A stretch of DNA of 64,000 nucleotides from Paenactinomyces guangxiensis. Lineage in GTDB: Bacteria; Bacillota; Bacilli; Thermoactinomycetales; Thermoactinomycetaceae. How positions within the stretch are numbered: position 1 is the first letter of the stretch; every line of letters begins with the position of its first letter. Under the pieces are notes generated by a model. That model saw only the letters and a program-made list of their open reading frames with translations, did not search any database and was not told the origin of the DNA. Positions 35,815-44,390 of this stretch are shown piece by piece. The stretch lies in NCBI RefSeq assembly GCF_016055185.1, contig NZ_JAECVR010000002.1, positions 62,001 to 126,000 of the forward strand. Reading direction: 5' to 3'. The translations under genes were made by a program, and so were the position numbers.

Positions 35815-36893
35815 TAATTGTACTGACTATATAGAAGGGAAGGCCGAAGATTTAAAAAGCTTGATGTTTGATATAAAAATCTCAAAAGCAATAAAAAAAG
35901 GTGAATAAGGGAGTATGACTCTCATAATCGGGGCTGCGTATATCAAGGAGCAGACATACATCAATCATGGCCAATTCCATCACCATATCCCGCGGGTACC
36001 AGCATGCACACTCTTCCGCTATCCGCTCCAGAACTGCGGCTGCCAGTGTCCGCTTGGTCATATACAAAAACGAACTTTTCACTCGGCCGCGGCAGCTGTT
36101 TTCTCCCCAAAAATCCGAACAAAAAAATGTGGCCAGACATTTGCCAGTGTCTCAGTTCCGAATATTCGATTTTCCGGGCCTGTGATTCCGGACGCCAGCC
36201 TTCTGCCACCGGCGGCCCTTCAGACGGTAGTGGACATGGAGCCGGTCACATACGCTTTTCAGGGTGGCCACTTGTTTTTCGCTCAAGGCCCGGACCTTGG
36301 GAGCCGTAGTCCCCAGCTCCTTCACCCCTTTCATGGGATTCCCCTGGAAAAAGAGTGGGGACCTGGCCATGAACCCATCGGCAAAAGCCGGACAACCCGG
36401 CCATGTAATTGTTCACGCTCTTTCTGGCTAGCGGTTCCACCTTGCCCGTGCGCCGGTTGGGAACCCCAACATCAAGCAAGTGTTGTTGCCAGGAGGCTAC
36501 ATCCCGGGGGAGCAGGGTGGAAATTTTGTCATGGCCGTAGCGATCACGGTAGAATTCTACAAAGCGTCCGAGTTGGAGCCGGACCTTGGTCACCGAGCTT
36601 TCCGACCGGACACCGACTATGACTTGGCTCTTAATGGTTTACTATTGGAATCCCTTTTCATTGAAAAATGGGATAAGGACCAGTTAGAAAAGTTTCGTCA
36701 ATCGGCTGCGAAACAAATAGAAAAGCGTTTGGCCAAAGTGCGGCCGGCATATAGGTAGTTCTGTGGCCACAGACCATTAAAAGAACCGTTTATCCAGTTG
36801 CCTTTTGGGACAATATTGAAAGCGTAATATATTGTTTTTTATACTGCAAATATTCACAATAGGGTAGAAGGCACAACTACTGGAGGAACCCAT
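35815..36893. other. Decayed accessory DNA between the arabinan module and the Fic-like gene
   Basis: No intact gene. Besides the recombinase pseudogene, the plus strand at ~36590-36758 reads DYDLALNGLLLESLFIEKWD then KDQLEKFRQSAAKQIEKRLAKVRPAYR to a stop, the tail of an unrecognised protein without a start. Positions 36760-36893 hold the Fic-like gene's promoter and its GGAGGA site. Confidence 0.45.
36155..36593 (-). pseudogene. Broken tyrosine recombinase (XerC/phage integrase type)
   Basis: On the minus strand the SAM-like N-terminal DNA-binding domain is clear: FVEFYRDRYGHDKISTLLPR, LARKSVNNYMAGLSGFCRWV. After GQVPTLFP the frame shifts and continues NPMKGVKELGTTAPKVRALS then EKQVATLKSVCDRL, the beginning of the catalytic domain, and dies near GRRWQKAG. 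The catalytic Arg-His-Arg-Tyr set is gone. It is a candidate source of the integration scars in this region. Confidence 0.7.
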
Positions 36894-37397
36894 ATGAGAA
36901 AAATCGATACCATTAAACAGCAAATTGATAGATTGGATATCATTCCAGATCAAGCACGGGAGGAATACGCGGAGCATATTGCCTTACCTTGGACGACCAG
37001 TGTGAACAATTTGATTTATAATTTCGTAACCGCTAGACAAGCCTTTAGTATCATACAGGGTGAGGTGATACCTGATAAGGATTTAAGAGAGCACTTTCGA
37101 GTGAGGGATTTTCACCGGGCAAGCCATGAGGTTTTAGCGATTGTTCAACACCAAGAACCCATGTCTGATACGCATATCGCCAGGGTTCATCGAACCCTGA
37201 TGTGGAATTTAGATATTGCTGAAGCGGGGGAAATTGATCCGAGAATCCATGACCTCATCGACCGGGTGAATCAGGAGGATTCGTATCACCCTGTAGATCA
37301 AGCAGCAATCTTGTATGGGGAACTATGGAAGAGTGTTACTATTGCCGAGTCTGCTATGATGGCCAATTTATTAGTGGTATTATCCCCTCAAGGTTGA
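36894..37397 (+). CDS. Fic-like protein lacking the HPFxxGNGR motif (probably truncated)
   Basis: The 167-residue product looks like the front of a Fic/DOC protein: LREHFRVRDFHRASHEVLAI, then IARVHRTLMWNLDIAEAGEI, then YHPVDQAAILYGELW. Normal Fic enzymes next show the catalytic HPFxDGNGR and AMPylate targets; here the sequence goes straight to SVTIAESAMMANLLVVLSPQG and stops, so the catalytic loop is missing. It begins with ATG at 36894 behind GGAGGA. The IS3 remnant begins about 30 bases after the stop, so the C-terminus was probably lost to that insertion or a deletion. I would not expect activity. Confidence 0.55.
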   Translation: MRKIDTIKQQIDRLDIIPDQAREEYAEHIALPWTTSVNNLIYNFVTARQAFSIIQGEVIPDKDLREHFRVRDFHRASHEVLAIVQHQEPMSDTHIARVHRTLMWNLDIAEAGEIDPRIHDLIDRVNQEDSYHPVDQAAILYGELWKSVTIAESAMMANLLVVLSPQG

Positions 37398-37429
37398 CTG
37401 TGTGAAAAAAGCCCATCTGGTAAAATGGA

Positions 37430-37923
37430 CACACAGACAACCGGAGGGGATTTTTTATGGCTATTAAGGGTCAAAAATTTCGTAATTATACACTTGAATT
37501 CAAATTGAAGGCAGTTCGACTTTATCTGGAGGAAGAACTTAGTTACCAATCTGTCGCAACGGAATGATCTGTCATTGGTCATGAAAACATTGGAGAAAGC
37601 ATGTGATAACAGAGAAGTGGTGAAAAACCCTGATTCATTCAGATCAAGGTTTCCAGTACACTTCCCGGCAGTATAGCAAGAAACTCGAGCAACTAGGAAT
37701 GGTTGGGAGCCATTCGCGTAAAGGGAACTGCCTAGATAAGTGCTTGTATCGAATCGTTCTTTTCCCATCTTAAGTCGGAGATGTTGTCCCTTCAATGTCC
37801 GGAAACCCTTGATGAGTTGCATCGAGCTATTGATCAGTACATTACGTTCTATAACCATGAACGCTCCCAAAAGCGACTTGGCGATCGGTCCCCGGTCGAA
37901 TACCGGGAAGCGATCGACGCATA
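37430..37923 (+). mobile_element. IS3-family (IS150-like) element, internally deleted remnant
   Basis: The transposase OrfA start is present (ATG at 37457 behind GGAGGGG: KGQKFRNYTLEFKLKAVRLY), then the reading jumps to the integrase C-terminus: LIHSDQGFQYTSRQYSKKLE, SHSRKGNCLD, a frameshift, and FYNHERSQKRLGDRSPVEYR. The HSDQG Asp and the ELHRAIDQYITFYNHERSQKRL end are IS3 hallmarks. Most of OrfA and the first half of OrfB are deleted, so it is not mobile. Confidence 0.85.
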
Positions 37924-38237
37924 AATACTTGGGCTTTATTTACATAGTCTACTTTACAGGGTTAATACCATAATAGCTTTTTTACTTCCTGATTCATAGT
38001 GGGCACACTCGGTTTCCCAGGAGCAGTTAATAGTTCTCGGAATTTCAAAATGTTTATTTGAGTGAAGTAACATCCTCTAATTAAAAAAGTGTTGATTTTT
38101 AGTTAATTGAAACGTAAGATATAATTAATAAACATAATAACGTTTCTATAAAAGATAACTATGTAATGATGTTTTTGCTTTCTTTTTAGTTAATATGAAA
38201 GCGTTTCCTGATTGCAGAAACTGGAGGAGGAAGGTTA
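37924..38237. promoter_or_regulatory. Promoter region of the sulfosugar-type operon
   Basis: The 314 bases between the IS remnant and the DUF4867 gene hold no gene. They contain the operon promoter region, a TAACGTTTC motif at ~38138-38146 preceded by a related inverted GAAACGTAA at 38109, and the cre site listed separately. GGAGGAGG precedes the DUF4867 start by about 5-7 bases. Confidence 0.5.
38196..38209. promoter_or_regulatory. cre-like CcpA site TGAAAGCGTTTCCT
   Basis: Matches the catabolite-responsive element consensus (TGWAANCGNTNWCA) at all but one or two positions and lies 29 bases upstream of the first gene of the operon, where CcpA binding would block transcription when glucose is present. 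Confidence 0.6.
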
Positions 38238-38915
38238 ATGACATCTACATTTGAACGGTTACGATCTGTGAATGGCCATTTTCCACTGCATCATGTTCAG
38301 GATGATTCTTTTTCCGCTTATGGGAAAACGTTTACAGACTGGGATGTGTCAGAGTTAGTTGCGGAAATGGAAAAAACAATGATTCCTAAACAAGGAAATC
38401 AATATGTGGCGTCGGTTCTGCATTTGGAAAATCTGCCTTTTAAAGATCGCGTTCAAGCAGAGATTTTTGGCGAGATGGAAGTGCAGGTCGGCTATTGCAA
38501 TGGCCGCAACTCTTTCTTAAACGGATTAGAGTATCATAAGAGCAGTGAAGTGAATGTTGCCGTGACAGATCTGGTTTTGCTCCTGGGTCATGTGAAGAAC
38601 ATTCAGAATAATAATTATTCCGTGGAACGAGTTGAGGGATTTTATGTTCCAAAGGGTACCGTGTTGGAATTGTATGCGACTACATTACATTTTGCACCTT
38701 GTAAAGTAAAGGAAGAAGGTTTTAAGTGTGTGGTGGTGTTGCCCAAATGGACAAACACTCCCCTGTCAGATGTCCAAAAAAGCCAGCGATTGTCTGAAAC
38801 ATTGCTTTTTATGAAAAATAAATGGTTGTTAGCTCATCCGGATAATGGTAATTTAATCGGCCGTGGTGCTTTTCCGGGAATTGTCGGAGAAAATATACAA
38901 GTCTATCTTCCTTAA
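38238..38915 (+). CDS. DUF4867 protein, candidate sulfoquinovose isomerase
   Basis: The 225-residue protein has the DUF4867 pattern (DSFSAYGKTFTDWDVSELVA, cupin-like FYVPKGTVLELYATTLHFAPC with His/Glu metal ligands, then a conserved CVVVLPKWTNTPL). From memory, DUF4867 proteins in Bacillota sulfoglycolysis clusters (SqvD/SftI type) convert sulfoquinovose to sulfofructose; I cannot check that here. It is the first gene of a nine-gene operon whose other members suit that step. It is cytoplasmic, without signal peptide or helices. The alternative is a ureidoglycolate-lyase-like enzyme on another sugar acid. Confidence 0.8.
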   Translation: MTSTFERLRSVNGHFPLHHVQDDSFSAYGKTFTDWDVSELVAEMEKTMIPKQGNQYVASVLHLENLPFKDRVQAEIFGEMEVQVGYCNGRNSFLNGLEYHKSSEVNVAVTDLVLLLGHVKNIQNNNYSVERVEGFYVPKGTVLELYATTLHFAPCKVKEEGFKCVVVLPKWTNTPLSDVQKSQRLSETLLFMKNKWLLAHPDNGNLIGRGAFPGIVGENIQVYLP

Positions 38916-39003
38916 TTTTAAGCAATTTTGTTTCTCAAACATCTTTGATTATCTGTTTGCTATTGATGCGATTTCATGAGGATAAAAAATCTGAGGTGGT
39001 AAC

Positions 39004-40785
39004 ATGGAGCATACGAATTTGTTGTTTACGCTATTGTCTTGTATCTTTTTCATGGGATTGATTGCCTGGATTTCTTATTTGAAAACAAAAGGACATGCCA
39101 GCGATACAAAAGGCTATTTTTTGGCAGGCCGGGGACTGACAGGAATTTTTATTGCCGGAGCTCTTCTTTTGACCAACCTATCTGCTGAACAGTTGATCGG
39201 GTTAAATGGACAAGCTTATCGGAGCAATTTAACCAATATGGCATGGGAAGTCACAGCTGCATTTTCGGTTATCATTATGGCTTTATATTTATTACCCAAA
39301 TATTTGGGCGGCGCGTTTACGACTCTGCCGGAATTTTTAAGTTCACGTTACGGTGAAGGGGTTCGCCGCTATACAGTTGTCTTGTTTATGCTTGGCTACA
39401 TTCTCGTGACGATCCCGTCCACGCTTTACTCAGGAGCGTTAAGCATCCTGAAGTTGTTTGATGTTCCGGAACTTTTTGGAATTTCTTATGAACATTCCGT
39501 TTGGCTTTTGGTCTGGATTATAGGGATCAGCGGAGGAGTTTTGGCGATTTTTGGAGGGGCGAAAGCGGTTGCCACTTCAGATACCCTGTACGGAATCGGA
39601 TTGTTGATTGTTGGCTTACTTGTTCCGGTTCTCGGTTTCATCGCCCTCGGAAAAGGAGATATTGTGTCCGGGATGAAATATATTGTCGAACATAACCCGG
39701 AGAAGCTAAATGCGATTGGCTCTGCCAAAGATTCTGTCCCGTTTGGAACTATTTTTACGGGTATGATTTTTGCAAACCTCTTTTACTGGGGTACCAACCA
39801 ATATGTGATCCAACGGGCGCTTGGTGCGAAAAACCTTGCAGAAGGGCAAAAAGGCGTTCTTTTTACCGGTTTCTTTAAGTTGCTCATCCCGTTATTTATG
39901 ATGATTCCGGGAATTATTTCTTTCCACCTGTACGGCCCGGGAATGGATCCGGTTGATTTGGCATATCCCGCACTTGTGGCAAAACTGTTACCCAAATACT
40001 TGCTTGGATTTTTCCTGGCTGTTTTGCTTGGAGCCGTATTCAGTTCGTTTAACGCATTAATCAACAGTGCGTCAACCATGTTTACCATTGACATCTATAA
40101 GCAACAAATCAATCCCAATGCGGACGACAAACGACTGGTTAAAGTAAGCAAGATTTTTGGAACAGCCATTGCGTTTGTATCGTTTTTCGTATCACCGCTC
40201 TTAATGAATGCCCCTGAAGGTTTATGGGATCTGATTCGCCGATTCACAGGATTTTTCAACATTCCAATCATCACTATAGTTCTCGTAGGGATTTTCTCCA
40301 GGTACATTCCTGAAATTGCCGCAAAAGTGGTCATTGTTTTCCATGTGATCGCTTACTATATGCTAGTCTGGGGATTGGAACAAATCTTCGGATACAAATT
40401 GGATATTCACTTTATCCACATCTATGCGATCCTGTTCGTTGTCGAAGTGGCCATCATGATGGTAATTGGAAAAATCAGACCGCGTAAAGAACCATATGTC
40501 TATAAAGTGAATAGTGGCGTAGAGATGATTCCCTGGAAATACAGCATAGCGACTGCTGTTGTGTTATTCTCCCTTGTTGTCATGATGTACGTGTTCTTTT
40601 CACCGATAGGTCTCGCTTATGGAAAGGGATATGTATCTTCTCTCTTCTGGCCCGTGATGATCGCTATTGTTACAATTACAGCCATTGCGTTGTATTTCTC
40701 CGTAACCAGATGGAATAAAAAATATGCAGATTCTCTGCGAAAGCAGCACAGCAAAATAGTGAGAGACGAAAAGATGGTTATATAG
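39004..40785 (+). CDS. SSS-family sodium:solute symporter
   Basis: A 593-residue permease with about 14 membrane helices. It contains the SSS-family sodium-site segment (FFLAGRGLTGIFIAGALLLTNLSAEQLIGLNGQ) and QYVIQRALGAKNLAEGQKG, as in SglT/SGLT sugar transporters. It would import a sugar or glycoside with sodium. Sitting second in an operon with a sulfoquinovosidase-like GH31, it is the obvious candidate for uptake of sulfoquinovosyl glycerol or sulfoquinovose. It starts with ATG at 39004 after GAGGTGG. Sugar specificity cannot be read from the sequence. Confidence 0.88.
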   Translation: MEHTNLLFTLLSCIFFMGLIAWISYLKTKGHASDTKGYFLAGRGLTGIFIAGALLLTNLSAEQLIGLNGQAYRSNLTNMAWEVTAAFSVIIMALYLLPKYLGGAFTTLPEFLSSRYGEGVRRYTVVLFMLGYILVTIPSTLYSGALSILKLFDVPELFGISYEHSVWLLVWIIGISGGVLAIFGGAKAVATSDTLYGIGLLIVGLLVPVLGFIALGKGDIVSGMKYIVEHNPEKLNAIGSAKDSVPFGTIFTGMIFANLFYWGTNQYVIQRALGAKNLAEGQKGVLFTGFFKLLIPLFMMIPGIISFHLYGPGMDPVDLAYPALVAKLLPKYLLGFFLAVLLGAVFSSFNALINSASTMFTIDIYKQQINPNADDKRLVKVSKIFGTAIAFVSFFVSPLLMNAPEGLWDLIRRFTGFFNIPIITIVLVGIFSRYIPEIAAKVVIVFHVIAYYMLVWGLEQIFGYKLDIHFIHIYAILFVVEVAIMMVIGKIRPRKEPYVYKVNSGVEMIPWKYSIATAVVLFSLVVMMYVFFSPIGLAYGKGYVSSLFWPVMIAIVTITAIALYFSVTRWNKKYADSLRKQHSKIVRDEKMVI

Positions 40786-40890
40786 ATATCTGTTTCTATT
40801 CTTTTGCTTATGAAAACACAGCGGATTATAGGGGGAACAAGTATCAAAAGTTCTTTGCAACATACTTTTAAAGCAGAAAGGATGGAAATA

Positions 40891-42912
40891 ATGAGCAAAG
40901 TATTTGAACTAAAAGAGGTTGCCGATGGTTTTGAAATATATTTGAATGGTATGACCATCCTTAAACATCAGGTTGACCACCCTATGATTTTTGTGGGGTA
41001 TGGCCAAGAAAAGATCGAGATGTATCGGGGTAATTTCGATATCAGAGATTATGTGATCGAAAGAACGGCATTAAGATATGCGATAGTTGAAGAGAAAGAG
41101 GATTCCTATTTGATTCAGTTGAGAAAATTCGAGAAATGTGAACCTTCTCTAATATTGGTTGTAAAAGAGGAAGAGCAGAGACTCAAAGTGGAGTTTATCA
41201 AAGCCGAACCGACGATAAACCGTTTTTGGCTGAGAGTGGAAGCGGATCGGGATGAAAAAGTATACGGTTGCGGCGAACAATTATCCTACTTCAACATGCG
41301 CGGTAAAAATTTTCCTCTGTGGACTTCTGAGCCGGGTGTTGGGAGAAACAAAAAAACATATGTGACCTGGCAGGCGGATGTCAAAGATCGGGCTGGCGGG
41401 GATTATTACACTACCAATTACCCACAACCGACCTATGTATCAAGCAAGAAGTATTATTGCCATGTAGAAACGACCGCTTATGCCGATTTTGATTTTCGTA
41501 AGCAGGACTTTCATGAATTGCAGATCTGGGACGTGCCGAAATTTGTCCTATTTGAAGCTGCAGATACCTTTGTTGAATTAGTGGAAAAAATCACGGACTT
41601 GTTTGGCAGACAACCAGAACTGCCTGAATGGACCTACAACGGAATCTGGCTGGGGATTCAAGGAGGTACGCAAATGGTAGAAGAAAAGCTCCAGCGTGCC
41701 CTTGATAAAGGAGTCAGGGTAGGAGGAGTATGGTGCCAGGACTGGCAGGGAAAGCGAATTACTTCCTTTGGTAAACGACTGATGTGGAATTGGAGATGGA
41801 ATCCTGAAGAGTATCCCAATCTGGATCAAAAAATAAAGGAATGGAAAAAACAAGGAATTCGCTTTCTCGGGTATATCAATCCTTACTTGGCTGTGGAAGG
41901 AGATTTATTTAAAACGGCAAATGAAAAAGGATATTTAGCCTTAAACGAACAAGGAGAAACCTATCTGGTCGATTTTGGCGAGTTTTATTGCGGTGTGGTT
42001 GATTTTACCAACCCGGAAGCATGTGACTGGTATAAACAGGTGATTAAGGAAAATCTGATAGATTTTGGCCTGGATGGATGGATGGCCGATTTTGGGGAAT
42101 ATTTGCCCACGGATGTCGTTCTTAAAAGCGGTGAGTCCGCAAAATTGATGCACAATGCCTGGCCGGTCATATGGGCGAAGATCAACTATGAAGCGGTTAA
42201 AGAAGCGGGAAAACTAGGTGAAGTCGTCTATTTCATGCGTGCAGGTTATACCGGAACACAAAAATATTGCACTCTCCTATGGGCAGGAGATCAGAGTGTA
42301 GATTGGAGTTTGGATGACGGACTGGCATCGGTCATCCCCGCTGCTTTATCAACAGGCATAATCGGTTGTGGATTGCACCACAGCGACATTGGCGGGTACA
42401 CGAGCTTACACGGAAACAAGCGGAGTAAGGAACTGTTCCAGCGCTGGGCGGAGATGGCGGCGTTTACACCGGTCATGCGCACTCACGAGGGAAACAGACC
42501 CTATGATTGTTTTCAATTTGACGGAGATGATGAAACACTGGAGCACTTGGCCCGGATGACAGAGATCTATGTCACACTTGCTTCATACACCAGGCAATTA
42601 GTAAAGGAGAATGCAGAGCGCGGTATCCCGGTCCAACGTCCGTTGTTCTTGCATTATGAGCAAGATCAAGCTTCCTATGATATTCAATATGAGTATTTGT
42701 ATGGTCCTGACTTATTGGTGGCGCCCGTATACGAACAAGGAAAAACGAGATGGGAAGTATATTTGCCTCAAGATGAATGGGTCCATCTCTGGACGGGGCA
42801 GGTTTACAACGGGGGTACCGTGGAAGTAGATGCGCCGATCGGAAAGCCGGCCATTTTCTATCGCAAATCATCTTCCTACAGGGAACTGTTTGAAAGAATA
42901 GCGAAAATTTGA
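40891..42912 (+). CDS. GH31 alpha-glycosidase, YihQ/sulfoquinovosidase type
   Basis: The 673-residue cytoplasmic enzyme is strikingly like E. coli YihQ, which cleaves sulfoquinovosyl glycerol. It has VWCQDWQGKRITSFGKRLMW, the nucleophile in GWMADFGEYLPTD (D400) and the acid/base in LLWAGDQSVDWSLDDG (D467). The 67-residue distance between the two Asp residues equals that of YihQ (D405 and D472 as I recall). HSDIGGYTSLHGNKRSKEL and PVMRTHEGNRP complete the signature. I start at ATG 40891 behind GAAAGG; an earlier in-frame ATG at 40804 lacks a site. It should release free sulfoquinovose for the downstream steps. Confidence 0.9.
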   Translation: MSKVFELKEVADGFEIYLNGMTILKHQVDHPMIFVGYGQEKIEMYRGNFDIRDYVIERTALRYAIVEEKEDSYLIQLRKFEKCEPSLILVVKEEEQRLKVEFIKAEPTINRFWLRVEADRDEKVYGCGEQLSYFNMRGKNFPLWTSEPGVGRNKKTYVTWQADVKDRAGGDYYTTNYPQPTYVSSKKYYCHVETTAYADFDFRKQDFHELQIWDVPKFVLFEAADTFVELVEKITDLFGRQPELPEWTYNGIWLGIQGGTQMVEEKLQRALDKGVRVGGVWCQDWQGKRITSFGKRLMWNWRWNPEEYPNLDQKIKEWKKQGIRFLGYINPYLAVEGDLFKTANEKGYLALNEQGETYLVDFGEFYCGVVDFTNPEACDWYKQVIKENLIDFGLDGWMADFGEYLPTDVVLKSGESAKLMHNAWPVIWAKINYEAVKEAGKLGEVVYFMRAGYTGTQKYCTLLWAGDQSVDWSLDDGLASVIPAALSTGIIGCGLHHSDIGGYTSLHGNKRSKELFQRWAEMAAFTPVMRTHEGNRPYDCFQFDGDDETLEHLARMTEIYVTLASYTRQLVKENAERGIPVQRPLFLHYEQDQASYDIQYEYLYGPDLLVAPVYEQGKTRWEVYLPQDEWVHLWTGQVYNGGTVEVDAPIGKPAIFYRKSSSYRELFERIAKI

Positions 42913-43033
42913 GGGAAATATTCATTTCCCCCTTTTTGAAACAAATAAAAGTAATTATCTATTAATAAAGATAATTACCTTTAGTATAATATGATTTAAA
43001 TGAAACAGCTTTTAAAAAAGGGCGTGGATATAG

Positions 43034-44371
43034 ATGGTCACAACTTCTGTACTCTATTTACCTATCGGACGAAAAACATTCGATCTGCAAGTCGGGCAAA
43101 ACATCTTTGAACAAAGCGCAGTCTGGCTGAAAGAAACTTGCGCCACTGTTTGTCATCCCGATGGAATCTTAACAAGTGTTGAAGAGTTGGAGACATTTTT
43201 GGAGAGTGTAGAAACCAAAGAGATTGATACGATTGTTTATCAAAGTGTAACGTTTGCTGATGGCGAATTTATCGCTAAAGTGATCGAAAGCATGGATCAA
43301 CCCGTTATTGTGTGGTCGGTACGGGAGCCGAGTGTAGGAGGAAGATTGAGACTCAACTCCCTGACAGGAGGGAACAGCACGTCTCATGTGCTACGAGATC
43401 GAAAGCATCCTTTTTCATTTGTGTTTGGCAATCCGGATGAGGATAAGCTGCAAACGCTCTTGAAACAGCAAATTCAAGTGAACCGCTTGATCTGGAGTTT
43501 AAAGAGGTTGACGATCGGTGTTGTTGGTGAACACCCGGCAGGATTTTTCTTTTCTGATGTGAATGAAGAACAACTCCAGTCTGCACTGGGTGTCAAAATC
43601 CTTCCGATCGATCTCTATCAAGCGTTTGAGGCAGCGAAAAAACTGCCTGAAGAAGAATGGAAACCAGTCATCCACCAAGCAGAACAGCAAGTGGTCGGAT
43701 TGAATCGCTCCGATGAAACGGTTAAACGTTTTGCTCAGTTTACCACTTACTTGCAAAAATATATTGGTGAACATCAAATAGGTGGAGTAGCCATTCGTTG
43801 CTGGCCGGATTTTTTCATTGAATTGGGTGCGGCTGCTTGTTCCACACTTTCCCATTTGACAGAGGGGGGTGTGGTTTCCTCCTGTGAGTCCGATATCCAC
43901 GGTTCCATCTCCATGTACATTTTGCGCGAACTTTCCGGTGGAAAAGCACCTTATCTCGGAGATCTGGTTCATATCGATGAAGCAAAGAACAGTGTCGTCT
44001 TCTGGCATTGCGGAGCCGGTGCGTATTCTCTGGCGCATCCGGAGACCGGAGCCACAGCAGGTGTACATCCAAACCGCAAGATGGGCTTAACGATGGATTT
44101 CGGGTTAAAAGCGGGAAAAGTGACCATCTTCCGACTCAGCTACTCACAACAAGGTTATCGTCTGCTTGTGATGAAAGGCGAAGCGCTTGATTCACCGCAG
44201 GCGTTCGACGGTACCTCAGTGGAAGTAAAGCTGACCAATCATGCGGAAGAGACGTTGTACCGCTTGATGAAAGAAGGTTTTGAACCACACTACGCTCTGG
44301 TATACGATGATATTGCCGATCTCCTCGTGAAGTTTGGAAAACAGGTGGGAATTGAAACAGTGGTGTTATAG
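43034..44371 (+). CDS. L-fucose/arabinose isomerase-like protein
   Basis: The 445-residue protein has the C-terminal catalytic core of the FucI/AraA superfamily: IRCWPDFFIELGAAACSTLS, the Glu of VSSCESDIHGSISM, an Asp in DLVHIDEAKNSVVFW and the metal His in FWHCGAGAYSLAHP. These fit the Glu, Asp and His ligands of the Mn-dependent aldose-ketose isomerases. It is shorter than FucI (about 590) and has a divergent N-terminal half. In the operon it follows the glycosidase and precedes the PfkA-like kinase, so it could isomerise an aldose released upstream. As DUF4867 may do the same step, its exact role is open. Confidence 0.75.
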   Translation: MVTTSVLYLPIGRKTFDLQVGQNIFEQSAVWLKETCATVCHPDGILTSVEELETFLESVETKEIDTIVYQSVTFADGEFIAKVIESMDQPVIVWSVREPSVGGRLRLNSLTGGNSTSHVLRDRKHPFSFVFGNPDEDKLQTLLKQQIQVNRLIWSLKRLTIGVVGEHPAGFFFSDVNEEQLQSALGVKILPIDLYQAFEAAKKLPEEEWKPVIHQAEQQVVGLNRSDETVKRFAQFTTYLQKYIGEHQIGGVAIRCWPDFFIELGAAACSTLSHLTEGGVVSSCESDIHGSISMYILRELSGGKAPYLGDLVHIDEAKNSVVFWHCGAGAYSLAHPETGATAGVHPNRKMGLTMDFGLKAGKVTIFRLSYSQQGYRLLVMKGEALDSPQAFDGTSVEVKLTNHAEETLYRLMKEGFEPHYALVYDDIADLLVKFGKQVGIETVVL

Positions 44372-44390
44372 GCAGGAGTGAGAAATTGAA

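Noticed and set aside
35882..36759. Several overlapping frames in both directions as new genes
   Set aside because: They are frames across a decayed recombinase region, with no starts of quality or family resemblance beyond the pieces noted.
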